39,030 nucleotides of DNA, from assembly GCF_007786445.1 (NCBI RefSeq), contig NZ_VNJI01000064.1, positions 1-39,030 on the forward strand. Reading direction: 5' to 3'. The stretch comes from Paenibacillus cremeus (GTDB lineage Bacteria; Bacillota; Bacilli; Paenibacillales; NBRC-103111). A program made the position numbers and the translations under genes. The notes beneath the pieces were generated by a model, which saw only the letters and a program-made list of their open reading frames with translations, was not told the DNA's origin and did not search any database. Position 1 is the first letter of the stretch; every line of letters begins with the position of its first letter. Below are positions 7,283-15,456 of the stretch, piece by piece.

Positions 7283-7954
7283 TTAAAGTTCAAATTTAGA
7301 CTTTTTCCAATCGGCTGCGAATTTTTCGATACCTTGATCGGTCAGCGGATGCTTGGCGATTTGTTCGATGACGGAAAAAGGAATGGTTGCAATATGCGCG
7401 CCTGCCATCGCAACACGAGTCACGTGATCCGGATGGCGTACGGACGCCGCAATAATCTGTGCTTCCAGGTTATGAATACGGAACACTTCGGCAACTTTCG
7501 AGACGAGCTGGACGCCGTCCTCCGAAATATCATCCAAGCGGCCAAGAAACGGCGAGACATAAGTAGCGCCCGCACGAGCAGCCAGCAATGCCTGGTTCAC
7601 GGTAAAAATCAGCGTAACATTCGTTTTTACGCCTTTATCGCTGAGATAACGGCAAGCTTCCAGTCCGTCGAGTGTCATCGGCAGCTTGATCGTGATGTTT
7701 TTATCATAATTATTGATTTTGATGAGCTCGTTGGCTTGCGCAATCATCTCCTCAGCGGTCAGAGCGTCCGGCGTAACTTCAGCGGATACGGATTCAACCT
7801 TCGGCACAGCCTGCAGAATCTCAGCAATTCGATCCTCGAATTTCACGCCTTCTTTAGCGACCAGGGAAGGATTCGTCGTGACGCCGGACAAGATGCCGAC
7901 TTTATAAGCTTTTTGGATGTCTGCCAGGTTGGCGGTATCGATAAAATATTTCAT
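7283..7954 (-). CDS. tal: Transaldolase (small TalC/Fsa family)
   Basis: This 223-residue enzyme transfers the dihydroxyacetone unit in the non-oxidative pentose phosphate pathway. The Schiff-base lysine is K90 in ITIKLPMT; the N-terminus MKYFIDTANL and TTNPSL at 26-31 are family hallmarks. The family also contains fructose-6-phosphate aldolases. Here the aldolase-specific Gln and Tyr are replaced by E59 (SAEVTP) and F136 (VSPFLGR), which favours transaldolase activity. The gene starts 27 bases after the transketolase stop, with AGGAGG before ATG 7954, so the two are cotranscribed. Confidence 0.93.
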   Translation of the reverse strand: MKYFIDTANLADIQKAYKVGILSGVTTNPSLVAKEGVKFEDRIAEILQAVPKVESVSAEVTPDALTAEEMIAQANELIKINNYDKNITIKLPMTLDGLEACRYLSDKGVKTNVTLIFTVNQALLAARAGATYVSPFLGRLDDISEDGVQLVSKVAEVFRIHNLEAQIIAASVRHPDHVTRVAMAGAHIATIPFSVIEQIAKHPLTDQGIEKFAADWKKSKFEL

Positions 7955-7981
7955 AGGGAATTACCTCCTAGAGTGGATTGA

Positions 7982-9979
7982 TTAGTTGTTAATTAATAGT
8001 TTCGTCAGCTGAACTACATTCGGAACGGAAAAACCAAAGGATTCCATGACCGCCCCGCCTGGGCCGGATGCGCCGAACGTATCGATCGACAACACGATCC
8101 CGCTCGCCCCTGCGTAACGGTCCCAGCCTAACGAGATCCCTGCTTCGATGGCTACCCGCTTGCTAACGGAATCGGGAAGGACGCTTTGTTTATAGTCTTC
8201 GGATTGGCGATCGAACAGCTCTCTGCAAGGCATGGCAACGACTCGCACCGAAACGTTGTCCCGTTCCAGCTCCGTTTTGGCGTTCATGGCTAGAGCTACC
8301 TCAGATCCGGTTGCCATCAATATCACATCCGGATGCAGGTTCGTTTCTGCCAGCACGTAGGCGCCTTTGGCTAGCGCTTTGATATTGGCTTTGGTCGCCT
8401 CAAACACGGGCAAGTTCTGTCGGCTCAGCACGAGGGCTACTGGACCCTCACTTCGCTGCAGCGCATAAGCCCATGCACTTGCCGTTTCATTGGCATCCGC
8501 CGGCCGAATCACAGTAAGCCCCGGAATCGTGCGCAGTGCCGCCAGTTGTTCAACAGGCTCATGCGTTGGCCCGTCTTCCCCCACCGCGATGGAATCGTGA
8601 GTAAATACATAAATCAAGGGCAGCTTTTGAAGCGCGGCAAGCCGAATGGACGGACGCAAATAATCGCTGAACACGAAGAAGGTACTTACAAAAGGTTTAA
8701 CGCCTCCATGCAAGGCCATGCCATTTCCGGCTGCGCCCATTGCATGCTCGCGAACGCCGAAATATACATTGCGCCCTGAGTAGGAGTCTACGGCGAATTT
8801 TTGCTCCCCTTTGATATCCGTCATCGTAGAATGCGATAAATCCGCGCTCCCGCCAAAAATCGAAGGAACGATGCTCACGTAATGATTAATCGCCTCTCCG
8901 CTTGCTACGCGAGTAGACAAGCTTTTGGACGTATCGAACGTAAGGATATCTTCATCATTCAATGCTACGAAGCCTTCGAGCATTTGCTCCAATTCAGTTC
9001 CCTGCTGAGGAAAGTTCACTTTATAAGCGTTAACCAATTGATTCCAATTCTCTTCTTTGCTCCCGCCGTTCTGCTTCAGCTGCTCGAAGTGGGCTCTGAC
9101 TTCCTTCGGAACCGTAAATTCTTCCTCGTACTTCCATCCATAAGCCTCTTTAGTTGCCTTCGCCTCTTCAAGGCCAAGGGGATTGCCATGGACTTTGTTC
9201 GTTCCTGCCGCCTTGCTGCCGTAGCCGATCACTGTCCGAACTTCAATCAGCGTCGGTTGGGAATCGTTTTGCTTGGCTGCTGCGATGGCGCCCGCAATGT
9301 GCGAAACATCGTTACCGTCCTCCACCCGGATATATTCCCAATTCACCGATTCGGCTCTCTTTTTCATATCTTCGCCGAAGCTTAGGTTGAGCGCTCCATC
9401 CAAGGAAATGTCGTTGGAATCGTACAGGACGATTAATTTGCCCAGCTTCATATGTCCGGCCATAGACATCGCCTCGTAGGAGATGCCTTCCATTAGACAT
9501 CCGTCGCCGACCAGCGCGTACGTATAATGATCAATCACCGGGAAGCCAGGTTGATTGAATTTCGAAGCCAGATGCGCTTCGGCCATTGCCATGCCGACGG
9601 CCATGGCAATCCCTTGTCCCAGAGGTCCCGTTGTCGCCTCTACCCCATCCGTGTGCCCATATTCGGGATGTCCGGGCGTTTTGCTGTTCAACTTGCGAAA
9701 TTGTTTTAAATCTTCCAACGACACCTGGTATCCGGACAGATGCAAGAGGCTATAAAGTAAAGCCGAACCGTGGCCCGCAGATAGGACGAAGCGGTCGCGG
9801 TTGAACCACTTGGGATTGCCCGGATGATGATTCATCAGCTTGGACCAAAGGACATAAGCCATCGGCGCAGCTCCCATCGGAAGCCCAGGATGTCCGGAAT
9901 TGGCACGGTTTACAGCGTCGATCGACAACGTTCTGATCGTATCGATCGCCAGTTGATCAATGGTTTGCGTGACAGGCAT
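7982..9979 (-). CDS. tkt: Transketolase
   Basis: A 665-residue thiamine-diphosphate enzyme that moves two-carbon ketol units between pentose phosphate sugars. Visible are the N-terminal IDAVNRANSGHPGLPMG, the cofactor motif GDGCLMEGISYEAMSMAG ending in LYDSN, the glutamate-containing REHAMGAAGNGMA, and DSIAVGEDGPTHEPVEQLA. Length is normal. An in-frame upstream start at 10096 would give 39 extra residues, but ATG 9979 follows AAAGGAG and begins MPVTQTIDQL, the usual N-terminus. It heads the tkt-tal operon and is divergent from a LysR regulator 119 bases away, probably its controller. Bacillales often carry a second tkt elsewhere, so this may be a pathway-specific copy. Confidence 0.96.
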   Translation of the reverse strand: MPVTQTIDQLAIDTIRTLSIDAVNRANSGHPGLPMGAAPMAYVLWSKLMNHHPGNPKWFNRDRFVLSAGHGSALLYSLLHLSGYQVSLEDLKQFRKLNSKTPGHPEYGHTDGVEATTGPLGQGIAMAVGMAMAEAHLASKFNQPGFPVIDHYTYALVGDGCLMEGISYEAMSMAGHMKLGKLIVLYDSNDISLDGALNLSFGEDMKKRAESVNWEYIRVEDGNDVSHIAGAIAAAKQNDSQPTLIEVRTVIGYGSKAAGTNKVHGNPLGLEEAKATKEAYGWKYEEEFTVPKEVRAHFEQLKQNGGSKEENWNQLVNAYKVNFPQQGTELEQMLEGFVALNDEDILTFDTSKSLSTRVASGEAINHYVSIVPSIFGGSADLSHSTMTDIKGEQKFAVDSYSGRNVYFGVREHAMGAAGNGMALHGGVKPFVSTFFVFSDYLRPSIRLAALQKLPLIYVFTHDSIAVGEDGPTHEPVEQLAALRTIPGLTVIRPADANETASAWAYALQRSEGPVALVLSRQNLPVFEATKANIKALAKGAYVLAETNLHPDVILMATGSEVALAMNAKTELERDNVSVRVVAMPCRELFDRQSEDYKQSVLPDSVSKRVAIEAGISLGWDRYAGASGIVLSIDTFGASGPGGAVMESFGFSVPNVVQLTKLLINN

Positions 9980-10045
9980 ATCGTTCTCCTTTATCAATGT
10001 GATGGCTTGCTCTAGTATCACTTTCGTAATTCCACTATAATACAG

Positions 10046-10074
10046 TTCAAGGTCATACACGTAATAAATAGAAT
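10046..10074 (+). promoter_or_regulatory. Possible promoter for the LysR gene
   Basis: TTCAAG (10046-10051) and TAGAAT (10069-10074) are 17 bases apart, ending 24 bases before the LysR ATG. The -10 is good and the -35 weak. The region is shared with the divergent tkt promoter, whose likely -10 on the other strand is TATTAT. Confidence 0.35.
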
Positions 10075-10098
10075 TGACAGGGGATATAGAACGCATCT

Positions 10099-10992
10099 AT
10101 GAACAATAATTACGAATTGTACAAAGTCTTTTATTGGGCCGCTACGACAGGCAGCTTGACTCAGGCCGCCAAGGCACTGTATCTCACACAACCAAGCGTC
10201 AGCCATGCAATCAAACAGCTTGAAGAAAGCTTTGGTATCACCTTATTTTACCGGAATTCCAAAGGCGTCACGCTGACGAGAGAGGGCGAAGCTTTATATT
10301 CTTATATCGGGCAGTCGCAGAACTTTATTACTTTAGCGGAAGAAAAGATGGCCGCACTAAAAAATTTGGATAACGGAGAATTACGGATTGGCGGCAGCGA
10401 TTCGCTGTTCAAGCATTATTTGCTCCCGTATTTGGAGGACTTTCATCAGAAGTATCCCGGCATTCGGCTTCAACTAAACCATGGGACGACGCCGGAAATC
10501 ATCACGTTCTTGAAAGAAGGCAAAATTGATTTTGGGGTAGTACGTATGCCCATTGTCGATCCGCTGCTTGATGTAAAAGAAAGTCTCCAGCTGCAGGACT
10601 GCTTTGTTGCCGGTTCCAACTACGCTGACCTTAAGGGGACCGTTCTATCCCTGGACAGGCTGCTTCAGCATCCGGTTATTCTCTTTTCCCGCAACAGCCG
10701 GGCACGAATGACCATAACGGAACTGTTTCAAAGCTATGGCTTGCAGCTAAAGCCTGCCATCGAGGTCGGGAGTGTTGATCTTCTGATTGAGTTTGCACGC
10801 AAAGGGCTTGGGATTTCTTACGTAGCTAGGGAATTTGTTACGAAGGAGCTGGATGAAGGCTCTCTGTTCGAAATTCAATTGGATGTCCCTCTCCCCCCCT
10901 CACAGGTGGGAATTATGATTATGAGGAACATGCCGCTGTCCGTTTCGGCGAGCAAATTTATGGAGCTCGCTCGGCATACGGATATGCGTTAA
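10099..10992 (+). CDS. LysR-family transcriptional regulator divergent from tkt-tal
   Basis: This 297-residue regulator has an N-terminal winged HTH (residues 1-60; TGSLTQAAKALYLTQPSVSH then AIKQLEESFGITLFYR). A LysR_substrate effector domain occupies about 88-290, starting GELRIGGSDSLFKHYLLPYL. LysR regulators commonly control the gene transcribed away from them, so tkt-tal is the likely target and a sugar phosphate a plausible co-inducer; both are inference. The ribosome-binding site (AGGGGATA) is weak, as is usual for such regulators. No terminator is obvious in the following 114 bases. Confidence 0.92.
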   Translation: MNNNYELYKVFYWAATTGSLTQAAKALYLTQPSVSHAIKQLEESFGITLFYRNSKGVTLTREGEALYSYIGQSQNFITLAEEKMAALKNLDNGELRIGGSDSLFKHYLLPYLEDFHQKYPGIRLQLNHGTTPEIITFLKEGKIDFGVVRMPIVDPLLDVKESLQLQDCFVAGSNYADLKGTVLSLDRLLQHPVILFSRNSRARMTITELFQSYGLQLKPAIEVGSVDLLIEFARKGLGISYVAREFVTKELDEGSLFEIQLDVPLPPSQVGIMIMRNMPLSVSASKFMELARHTDMR

Positions 10993-11061
10993 CTCTGGTC
11001 CGTTAGATTCGGCAAGGTCCCACATACGGAACGGAAAATCTTTGTACTAGGCTAGTAGGAA

Positions 11062-11097
11062 TCTCCCGTAATTCGCCGAATTTTAAAATACGGGAGG
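11062..11097 (+). promoter_or_regulatory. Hairpin pairing with the ribosome-binding site of the KTSC gene
   Basis: TCTCCCGTA (11062-11070) can pair with TACGGGAGG (11089-11097), which contains the GGGAGG ribosome-binding site of the gene at 11107. Inside the loop ATTC and GAAT add a second short stem. There is no T-run, so it is not a terminator. The fold would hide the translation start; it may act as a translational switch or thermosensor. Function is inference. Confidence 0.45.
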
Positions 11098-11106
11098 TGA
11101 CCATAT

Positions 11107-11322
11107 ATGCAAATGATTCCGGTTTCATCCGTCAATATACACTCGATCGGCTACGATCGAACATTATACAAGCTTTATATCCGATTTCACACGGGCGCTA
11201 CCTACATTTACCTTGAAGTTCCCAGTCACGTGCACGCCGAATTAATGAACGCGGGCTCTAAAGGCGGTTATTACGCGGACTTTATCAAGGAGCGATACCG
11301 CTTATGTACTATGAGTTTCTGA
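11107..11322 (+). CDS. KTSC domain-containing small protein
   Basis: A 71-residue protein that is essentially one KTSC domain, a module found alone or at the C-terminus of some lysyl-tRNA synthetases. Matching features are MIPVSSVNIHSIGYD, the alternating IRFHTGATYIYLEVP and the final SKGGYYADFIKERYRL. No catalytic residues are known for the family; nucleic-acid or RNA association has been suggested only by the synthetase link. It has a strong GGGAGGTGA ribosome-binding site that can be masked by the hairpin at 11062-11097. It is followed 25 bases later by a methyltransferase gene, and the two may be cotranscribed. Confidence 0.85.
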   Translation: MQMIPVSSVNIHSIGYDRTLYKLYIRFHTGATYIYLEVPSHVHAELMNAGSKGGYYADFIKERYRLCTMSF

Positions 11323-11347
11323 TTTCTATATTTGGGGAGGGTGTCTG

Positions 11348-12145
11348 TTGGACAGTAACAGAACAAACATTATAGGCGGTCGTGAGGTTGGTGCCATCTC
11401 GGTCGATATGGATCCGAGTGCAGTTCATGAAACAAACAGCTTATTTTGGGATACAAAAGGAAATGATGTTTTAGGAGCCACCTCGCTTCCTTTTTATGGA
11501 GCTTTTGTCTCAGAAGAAAATTGCCAGCTTTTTGGCGATGTTTCAGGAAAAAAGATGCTGGAAATCGGCTGTGGAAGCGGTCAATCCTTGCAATATCTGG
11601 GGGAACGCAAAGCGTCTGAACTATGGGGTATGGATCTATCAGAAAACCAAATCGAAAAGACACGGCAGCATTTGACGGCGTGTGGTCTTTCAGCAAAATT
11701 AATCTGTTCTCCCATGGAAGAAGAATGCGGCATACCAGAGGATTATTTTGACTTTGTTTATTCGGTTTATGCGATAGGCTGGACAACCGACCTTGAGGGT
11801 ACTTTTCGCCGAATTGCTTCTTATCTAAAAAAAGACGGCGTATTTATTTTCAGTTGGTCTCACCCTATACACAAATGTGTTTCTGCAGAAAATAATACGC
11901 TTGTTTTTAAAAAGTGTTATTTCGATGAATCTTGGTATTCGGTATCTCTCGACGAAAGTACGCTAACATTGTCGGACCGTACACTATCAACCTATGTGAA
12001 TGCGTTGGCAAAAGCGGGATTTGTCATTGAACAAATGGTTGAGCAGTCTGATGATGAAATTTTGCAATCGCGGTCAAACAGCCATTTTGCAAAAAAAGCA
12101 AAGATGCTTCCTGTAACTTTTGTAATCAAAGCAAGAAAACTCTAA
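11348..12145 (+). CDS. Class I SAM-dependent methyltransferase
   Basis: A 265-residue Methyltransf_11/25-type protein. The SAM-binding motif I is MLEIGCGSGQSL at 70-81, followed by an acidic loop ending motif II (LWGMDLSENQIEKTR). FDFVYSVYAIGWTTD and YLKKDGVFIFSWSHP supply the later motifs. The substrate cannot be read from the sequence; related Firmicutes proteins act on small molecules. The start is TTG 11348, four bases after GGGGAGGGTG, and no better ATG lies upstream. Its base composition is more AT-rich than most flanking genes, which could indicate later acquisition. A strong terminator follows at 12201. Confidence 0.85.
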   Translation: MDSNRTNIIGGREVGAISVDMDPSAVHETNSLFWDTKGNDVLGATSLPFYGAFVSEENCQLFGDVSGKKMLEIGCGSGQSLQYLGERKASELWGMDLSENQIEKTRQHLTACGLSAKLICSPMEEECGIPEDYFDFVYSVYAIGWTTDLEGTFRRIASYLKKDGVFIFSWSHPIHKCVSAENNTLVFKKCYFDESWYSVSLDESTLTLSDRTLSTYVNALAKAGFVIEQMVEQSDDEILQSRSNSHFAKKAKMLPVTFVIKARKL

Positions 12146-12200
12146 TGTAGTGGAAATCAAGAAAATTGAAAACGCTTAAACGATAGTGTATTCGTTCTGG

Positions 12201-12245
12201 AAAAGAAAAAGACATCAACCCACAAGGAAGATGTCTTTTTCTTTT
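12201..12245. terminator. Bidirectional terminator
   Basis: GAAAAAGACATC and GATGTCTTTTTC form a near-perfect stem with A-rich and T-rich flanks on either side. It serves the methyltransferase on the plus strand and the YhcH remnant on the minus strand. Confidence 0.85.
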
Positions 12246-12559
12246 CATTGAGCTTTTGCGTACACGCGTTTAACGTAGAAGGAATGGCGTTTTTCAATTT
12301 CATTTTCTCTAAACAATTCTTTATCCACTTTTACAACAACCTTACGTACACGGGCTGGAACACCTTGTGATAACCCTGGCCTGTGAATGTCTTCCGGAAA
12401 TAAAACTACAAGCATCCCCGGAATAAGTCTTAACTGAGTTTCGTTAGGGACCTCGATATATAATGCACAGTCATTCTCAAAATCGAAGGCCTTCCCAATA
12501 ATGCTCGCAGCCCAGAGGGGGAGTGAAGATTCACAAAGCGTTTTTCTGAGATGTTTCAT
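12245..12559 (-). pseudogene. 5'-truncated YhcH/YjgK/YiaL (EbgC-like, DUF386) remnant
   Basis: The last 80 residues match the C-terminal half of the YhcH/YjgK/YiaL family: a metal-binding cupin-like fold, with LIPGMLVVLFPEDIHRPGL and VRKVVVKVDKELF. Members, usually about 150 residues, include EbgC, the small partner of a beta-galactosidase, and sialic-acid or uronate enzymes. Here the conserved N-terminal half is absent; the first 22 residues (from MKHLRKTLCESS) do not fit the family. The frame starts on the T-tail of the terminator at 12574-12601 with no ribosome-binding site. I infer a 5'-deleted relic, perhaps of a former sugar cluster related to the two beta-galactosidases in this window. 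Confidence 0.65.
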
Positions 12560-12601
12560 AAATAAATAAAAATAACGGTGCCGCGAACCCGCTGCTCCGT
12601 T
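12559..12601 (-). terminator. Rho-independent terminator of yojF-bshB2
   Basis: On the minus strand AACGG, GC and CGC blocks pair with GCG, GC and CCGTT around a GGTT loop, followed by ATTTTTATTTATTT. It ends the operon whose last gene stops at 12687. Next to it, ATGTTCCTAGAACAT (12643-12657) is a 15-bp palindrome of unknown meaning. Confidence 0.75.
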
Positions 12602-12686
12602 ATCAGTGTTTCAGGATGAATGATCTCATGACAAACGAACTTATGTTCCTAGAACATTTCCCAAGCTCAAGCTTCGATCCCCTTTG

Positions 12687-13394
12687 CTAAAACAAATCAT
12701 GGAGATCCAGCTTAGAAGCCGCAGTATTCCCCTTCAAAAAGTATTCATATTGGCCGAGCCTCTCCAGCGCCTCTTTGTCGGGCAGCCATACCCACTCGTC
12801 AATTTCCGTTTGGCAACGATGAGCCCGAAACGCAGCGAGCTTCGCTTCCAAATAAGCCTGAACGTCGATTTTGATAACATCCTTATGGGTATACCCAAAC
12901 CGCTCTGGATGTTTCATCGCATCACCGAACGTAATGAAATATAAAGTGCTGCGATGTCCTGTTCGCCTAGAAGCGGCAGTCGTTGCTTTACCGATCGCAC
13001 AATGATCCGGATGTCCACCCAGTTTTTCGTGAAAAGTAAGCACTACATCAGGGTCAATCTCGTGGATGAGAGCTGATACCCGTGCAATCAGGCTCTCCTC
13101 ATCAGTAAACTCCACCGTCTTGTCACGGATATCAAAAAAAAGAAGCTTCCGGATGCCCAGGCAGGTACAGGCTTGCCGCAGCTCCAATTCACGGGCAGCA
13201 GGCATCGATTCCCGATTAAGATAAGGCGGATTTCCCATGCGTCGTCCCATTTCCCCTCGCGTGGCGCTAACCAGCGTTATCTCCATCCCCTCACTGGCGT
13301 ATTTTGCGAGTGTACCTCCACAGATAAACGACTCGTCGTCAGGATGGGCAAAAACCGCAAGGATCTTTCGCGTGGCTTTATCAAGGCTATTCAT
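12687..13394 (-). CDS. bshB2: PIG-L family deacetylase BshB2 (bacillithiol biosynthesis)
   Basis: This enzyme removes the N-acetyl group from GlcNAc-malate during bacillithiol synthesis, or detoxifies bacillithiol conjugates. The 235-residue protein has the LmbE/PIG-L zinc motifs AHPDDE (16-21) and HPDH (128-131), plus the SATRGEMG segment at 43-50. The BshB2 assignment over the paralogue BshB1 rests on the YojF gene directly upstream, the arrangement known from B. subtilis yojF-yojG. The ATG at 13394 overlaps the YojF stop in an ATGA tetranucleotide, implying translational coupling. Activity depends on the other bsh genes, which are not in this window. Confidence 0.9.
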   Translation of the reverse strand: MNSLDKATRKILAVFAHPDDESFICGGTLAKYASEGMEITLVSATRGEMGRRMGNPPYLNRESMPAARELELRQACTCLGIRKLLFFDIRDKTVEFTDEESLIARVSALIHEIDPDVVLTFHEKLGGHPDHCAIGKATTAASRRTGHRSTLYFITFGDAMKHPERFGYTHKDVIKIDVQAYLEAKLAAFRAHRCQTEIDEWVWLPDKEALERLGQYEYFLKGNTAASKLDLHDLF

Positions 13395-13699
13395 TCCGGA
13401 AACGGCTCCTTTCCTAAGTGAAGGGCAACATTCATCCGACCTCTATCGTCATAGCCGGCCAACAATAGCCGATTCTCATCTCCCTCATAATGCGTGAGCG
13501 CCTCCATTCGCAGCCAACCATGCCCATCGAATCGAAGAGCCACACGATAAGGGCCTTCCCCCGCTATAAACGAATCGGTAACATTGACCTTAAAATTACG
13601 TACAAATACGAATGAAGTTGCCTCGCTGTGGATATAGACATCTGCCCCGATGAAGCCCCGCAGCTCTGCCTCAACCTTGGATTTGCTTATTTTGATCAT
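13391..13699 (-). CDS. yojF: YojF family protein (DUF1806)
   Basis: A 102-residue cytoplasmic protein of the DUF1806 family, which is found almost only next to bshB2 in Bacillales. It has no known enzymatic motif; mixed charged strands such as SEATSFVFVRNFKVNVTDSF and GPYRVALRFDG suggest a small beta-rich fold. The start ATG 13699 is preceded by GGGGAG 11 bases upstream. It heads a two-gene unit with bshB2 and is divergent from the gerA operon, with 218 bases between them. A link to bacillithiol metabolism is inferred from conserved neighbourhood only. Confidence 0.88.
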   Translation of the reverse strand: MIKISKSKVEAELRGFIGADVYIHSEATSFVFVRNFKVNVTDSFIAGEGPYRVALRFDGHGWLRMEALTHYEGDENRLLLAGYDDRGRMNVALHLGKEPFPE

Positions 13700-13917
13700 C
13701 TGCGCCTATTCTCCCCTCATGACTCATGACTAAGAATATGAAATTAAAGTCCTCTCAACCATTTCAATGAAACATAATAATATTATAGCCGTCCGTTCTT
13801 TATTCTCAACATATTACATTCTCTAAGAGTTTCTAAAGATGTACCCAATGCATATTATTCCCATATTTAGGGATGATAAATTGAAAGTACATGATGTTAC
13901 TTGCAGGAGACTTGACT

Positions 13918-15456
13918 ATGGGATTTTTACGTAACTTCCTCCGCGGCAAGCGACAAGCTCCCATTATGCAGCAGGCCAATGAGGAAGTATTGCAGCGGCT
14001 TAGCATGGACATCGATAAAAATTTAGCCGATGTAAAAATGCTCTTTCCTCTCACCCCCGGGCTCATGATCCGTGAATTCGAAATCAAATCTACCGGCAGG
14101 CGGGGAGCCCTTGTATACCTGGACGAATTAACGGATCAGCAAATGATCCACCATCAAATCCTTTCACCGTTGATGCAGGAACAATCCGGTGACACGGACG
14201 TAGAGTCCATCCTATCCATAGGGATGATCCAGCGGGCGTACGATCTAAACCAAGTGGAAAAAGCCATTGTGCAGGGGAAAAGTGTTTTATACATCGATGG
14301 GCTGAATACCGTCATGCTCTTTCATACCCATGGCTGGCCGAAGAGGGCCATTGAGGAGCCGCAGGTGGAAGCGGCCTTGAAGGGATCCCATTTAGGCTTC
14401 GTTGAGACCTCCAGCCAAAATATCGCTATGATCCGCAGATATATTCCAAACCGGGAGCTCAAAGTGAAAGAGTACCGTGTGGGTATACGAGGCGAAGCAG
14501 GAGTCAGCTTGTTGTTCCTGGCGGATGTTGTAAATCCGGAGCTTGTTCTCGAGCTGGAAACCCGGTTACAAAGCCTGGATGTAGATGCCATAATTAATAC
14601 CGGTGAACTGGAAGAGCTGATCGAGGATCATCCTTACTCTCCTTTTCCACAGTTTATCACGACGGAGCGGCCGGATTCCGCTGCCTCACATATTCTGCAG
14701 GGGAGAATTGCGCTTATCATGGATCGATCCCCGGGCGCCCTGATCGCTCCGGTTACTTTCGCTTCGTTCTTCCAAAGTGTAGATGACTATACTTTCAGCT
14801 GGCAGGTCGGGAGCTTTTTGCGGCTTTTAAGATTTTCCGCATTTTTTATCACCATTTTCCTGCCTGCGATTTATATTGCGGTCATTTCCTTTAACTTTGA
14901 AATCATTCCCTTGCAGCTGCTGTTGTCCATCGGTGAATCTAGGGCCAACGTTCCGTTCGCGCCCATACTGGAAGCGCTTATTATGGAGATTAGCCTGGAA
15001 ATGCTGAAGGAAGCCGGAGTTCGCCTGCCGGCCCCGATCGGTCAATCCGTCGGTATCGTTGGCGCGATTATCATTGGGCAGGCTACCGTCCAAGCGGGGC
15101 TTGTGAGCAACATCATGGTGGTGGTTGTCGCGTTGACCGGCATGGCCTCGTTTATCATCCCGAATCAGGATATGTCTACCGCGATCCGATTGATTCGATT
15201 TCCAATGATGATCCTTGCGTTTTTATTCGGGCTTCTCGGGGTCGGAGTCGGGCTCATGATATTGTTGGGCCACCTGATTTCATTGCAATCGCTAAGCACA
15301 CCGTATATAAAGCTCAGCGATCCACCGAAGTTTCTTAATTTAAGGGATTCCCTTGTACGATTGCCGCTGCAGTATGTGAAGAAGCGACCCTCGAGTACCA
15401 AACCATCCAAGGTCAATAAACAGGAAGCAGATCATCCGAAGGGTGATGGTGGATGA
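13918..15456 (+). CDS. Spore germination protein, GerA/GerKA family (A subunit)
   Basis: This is the A subunit of a nutrient germinant receptor in the spore inner membrane. It is 512 residues: a soluble N-terminal half (about 1-270) that helps bind germinant, then about five membrane helices. Family motifs include DVESILSIGM, LLFLADVVNPELVLEL, LIMDRSPGALIAPVTFASFF and LEALIMEISLEMLKEAG. ATG 13918 is preferred over 13891 because GGAG lies 8 bases upstream. The gene overlaps gerB by an ATGA tetranucleotide. Such operons are normally transcribed by sigma-G in the forespore; no convincing sigma-G promoter was found. A strongly basic tail (KKRPSSTKPSK) ends the protein. Confidence 0.95.
   Translation: MGFLRNFLRGKRQAPIMQQANEEVLQRLSMDIDKNLADVKMLFPLTPGLMIREFEIKSTGRRGALVYLDELTDQQMIHHQILSPLMQEQSGDTDVESILSIGMIQRAYDLNQVEKAIVQGKSVLYIDGLNTVMLFHTHGWPKRAIEEPQVEAALKGSHLGFVETSSQNIAMIRRYIPNRELKVKEYRVGIRGEAGVSLLFLADVVNPELVLELETRLQSLDVDAIINTGELEELIEDHPYSPFPQFITTERPDSAASHILQGRIALIMDRSPGALIAPVTFASFFQSVDDYTFSWQVGSFLRLLRFSAFFITIFLPAIYIAVISFNFEIIPLQLLLSIGESRANVPFAPILEALIMEISLEMLKEAGVRLPAPIGQSVGIVGAIIIGQATVQAGLVSNIMVVVVALTGMASFIIPNQDMSTAIRLIRFPMMILAFLFGLLGVGVGLMILLGHLISLQSLSTPYIKLSDPPKFLNLRDSLVRLPLQYVKKRPSSTKPSKVNKQEADHPKGDGG

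Noticed and set aside
9979..10096. 39-residue N-terminal extension of transketolase
   Set aside because: It runs through the divergent promoter region, and ATG 9979 has a strong AAAGGAG and the usual N-terminus.
13700..13917. Sigma-G promoter upstream of gerA
   Set aside because: CATATTA near 13852 resembles a sigma-G -10, but no TGAATA-like -35 lies at the right distance.
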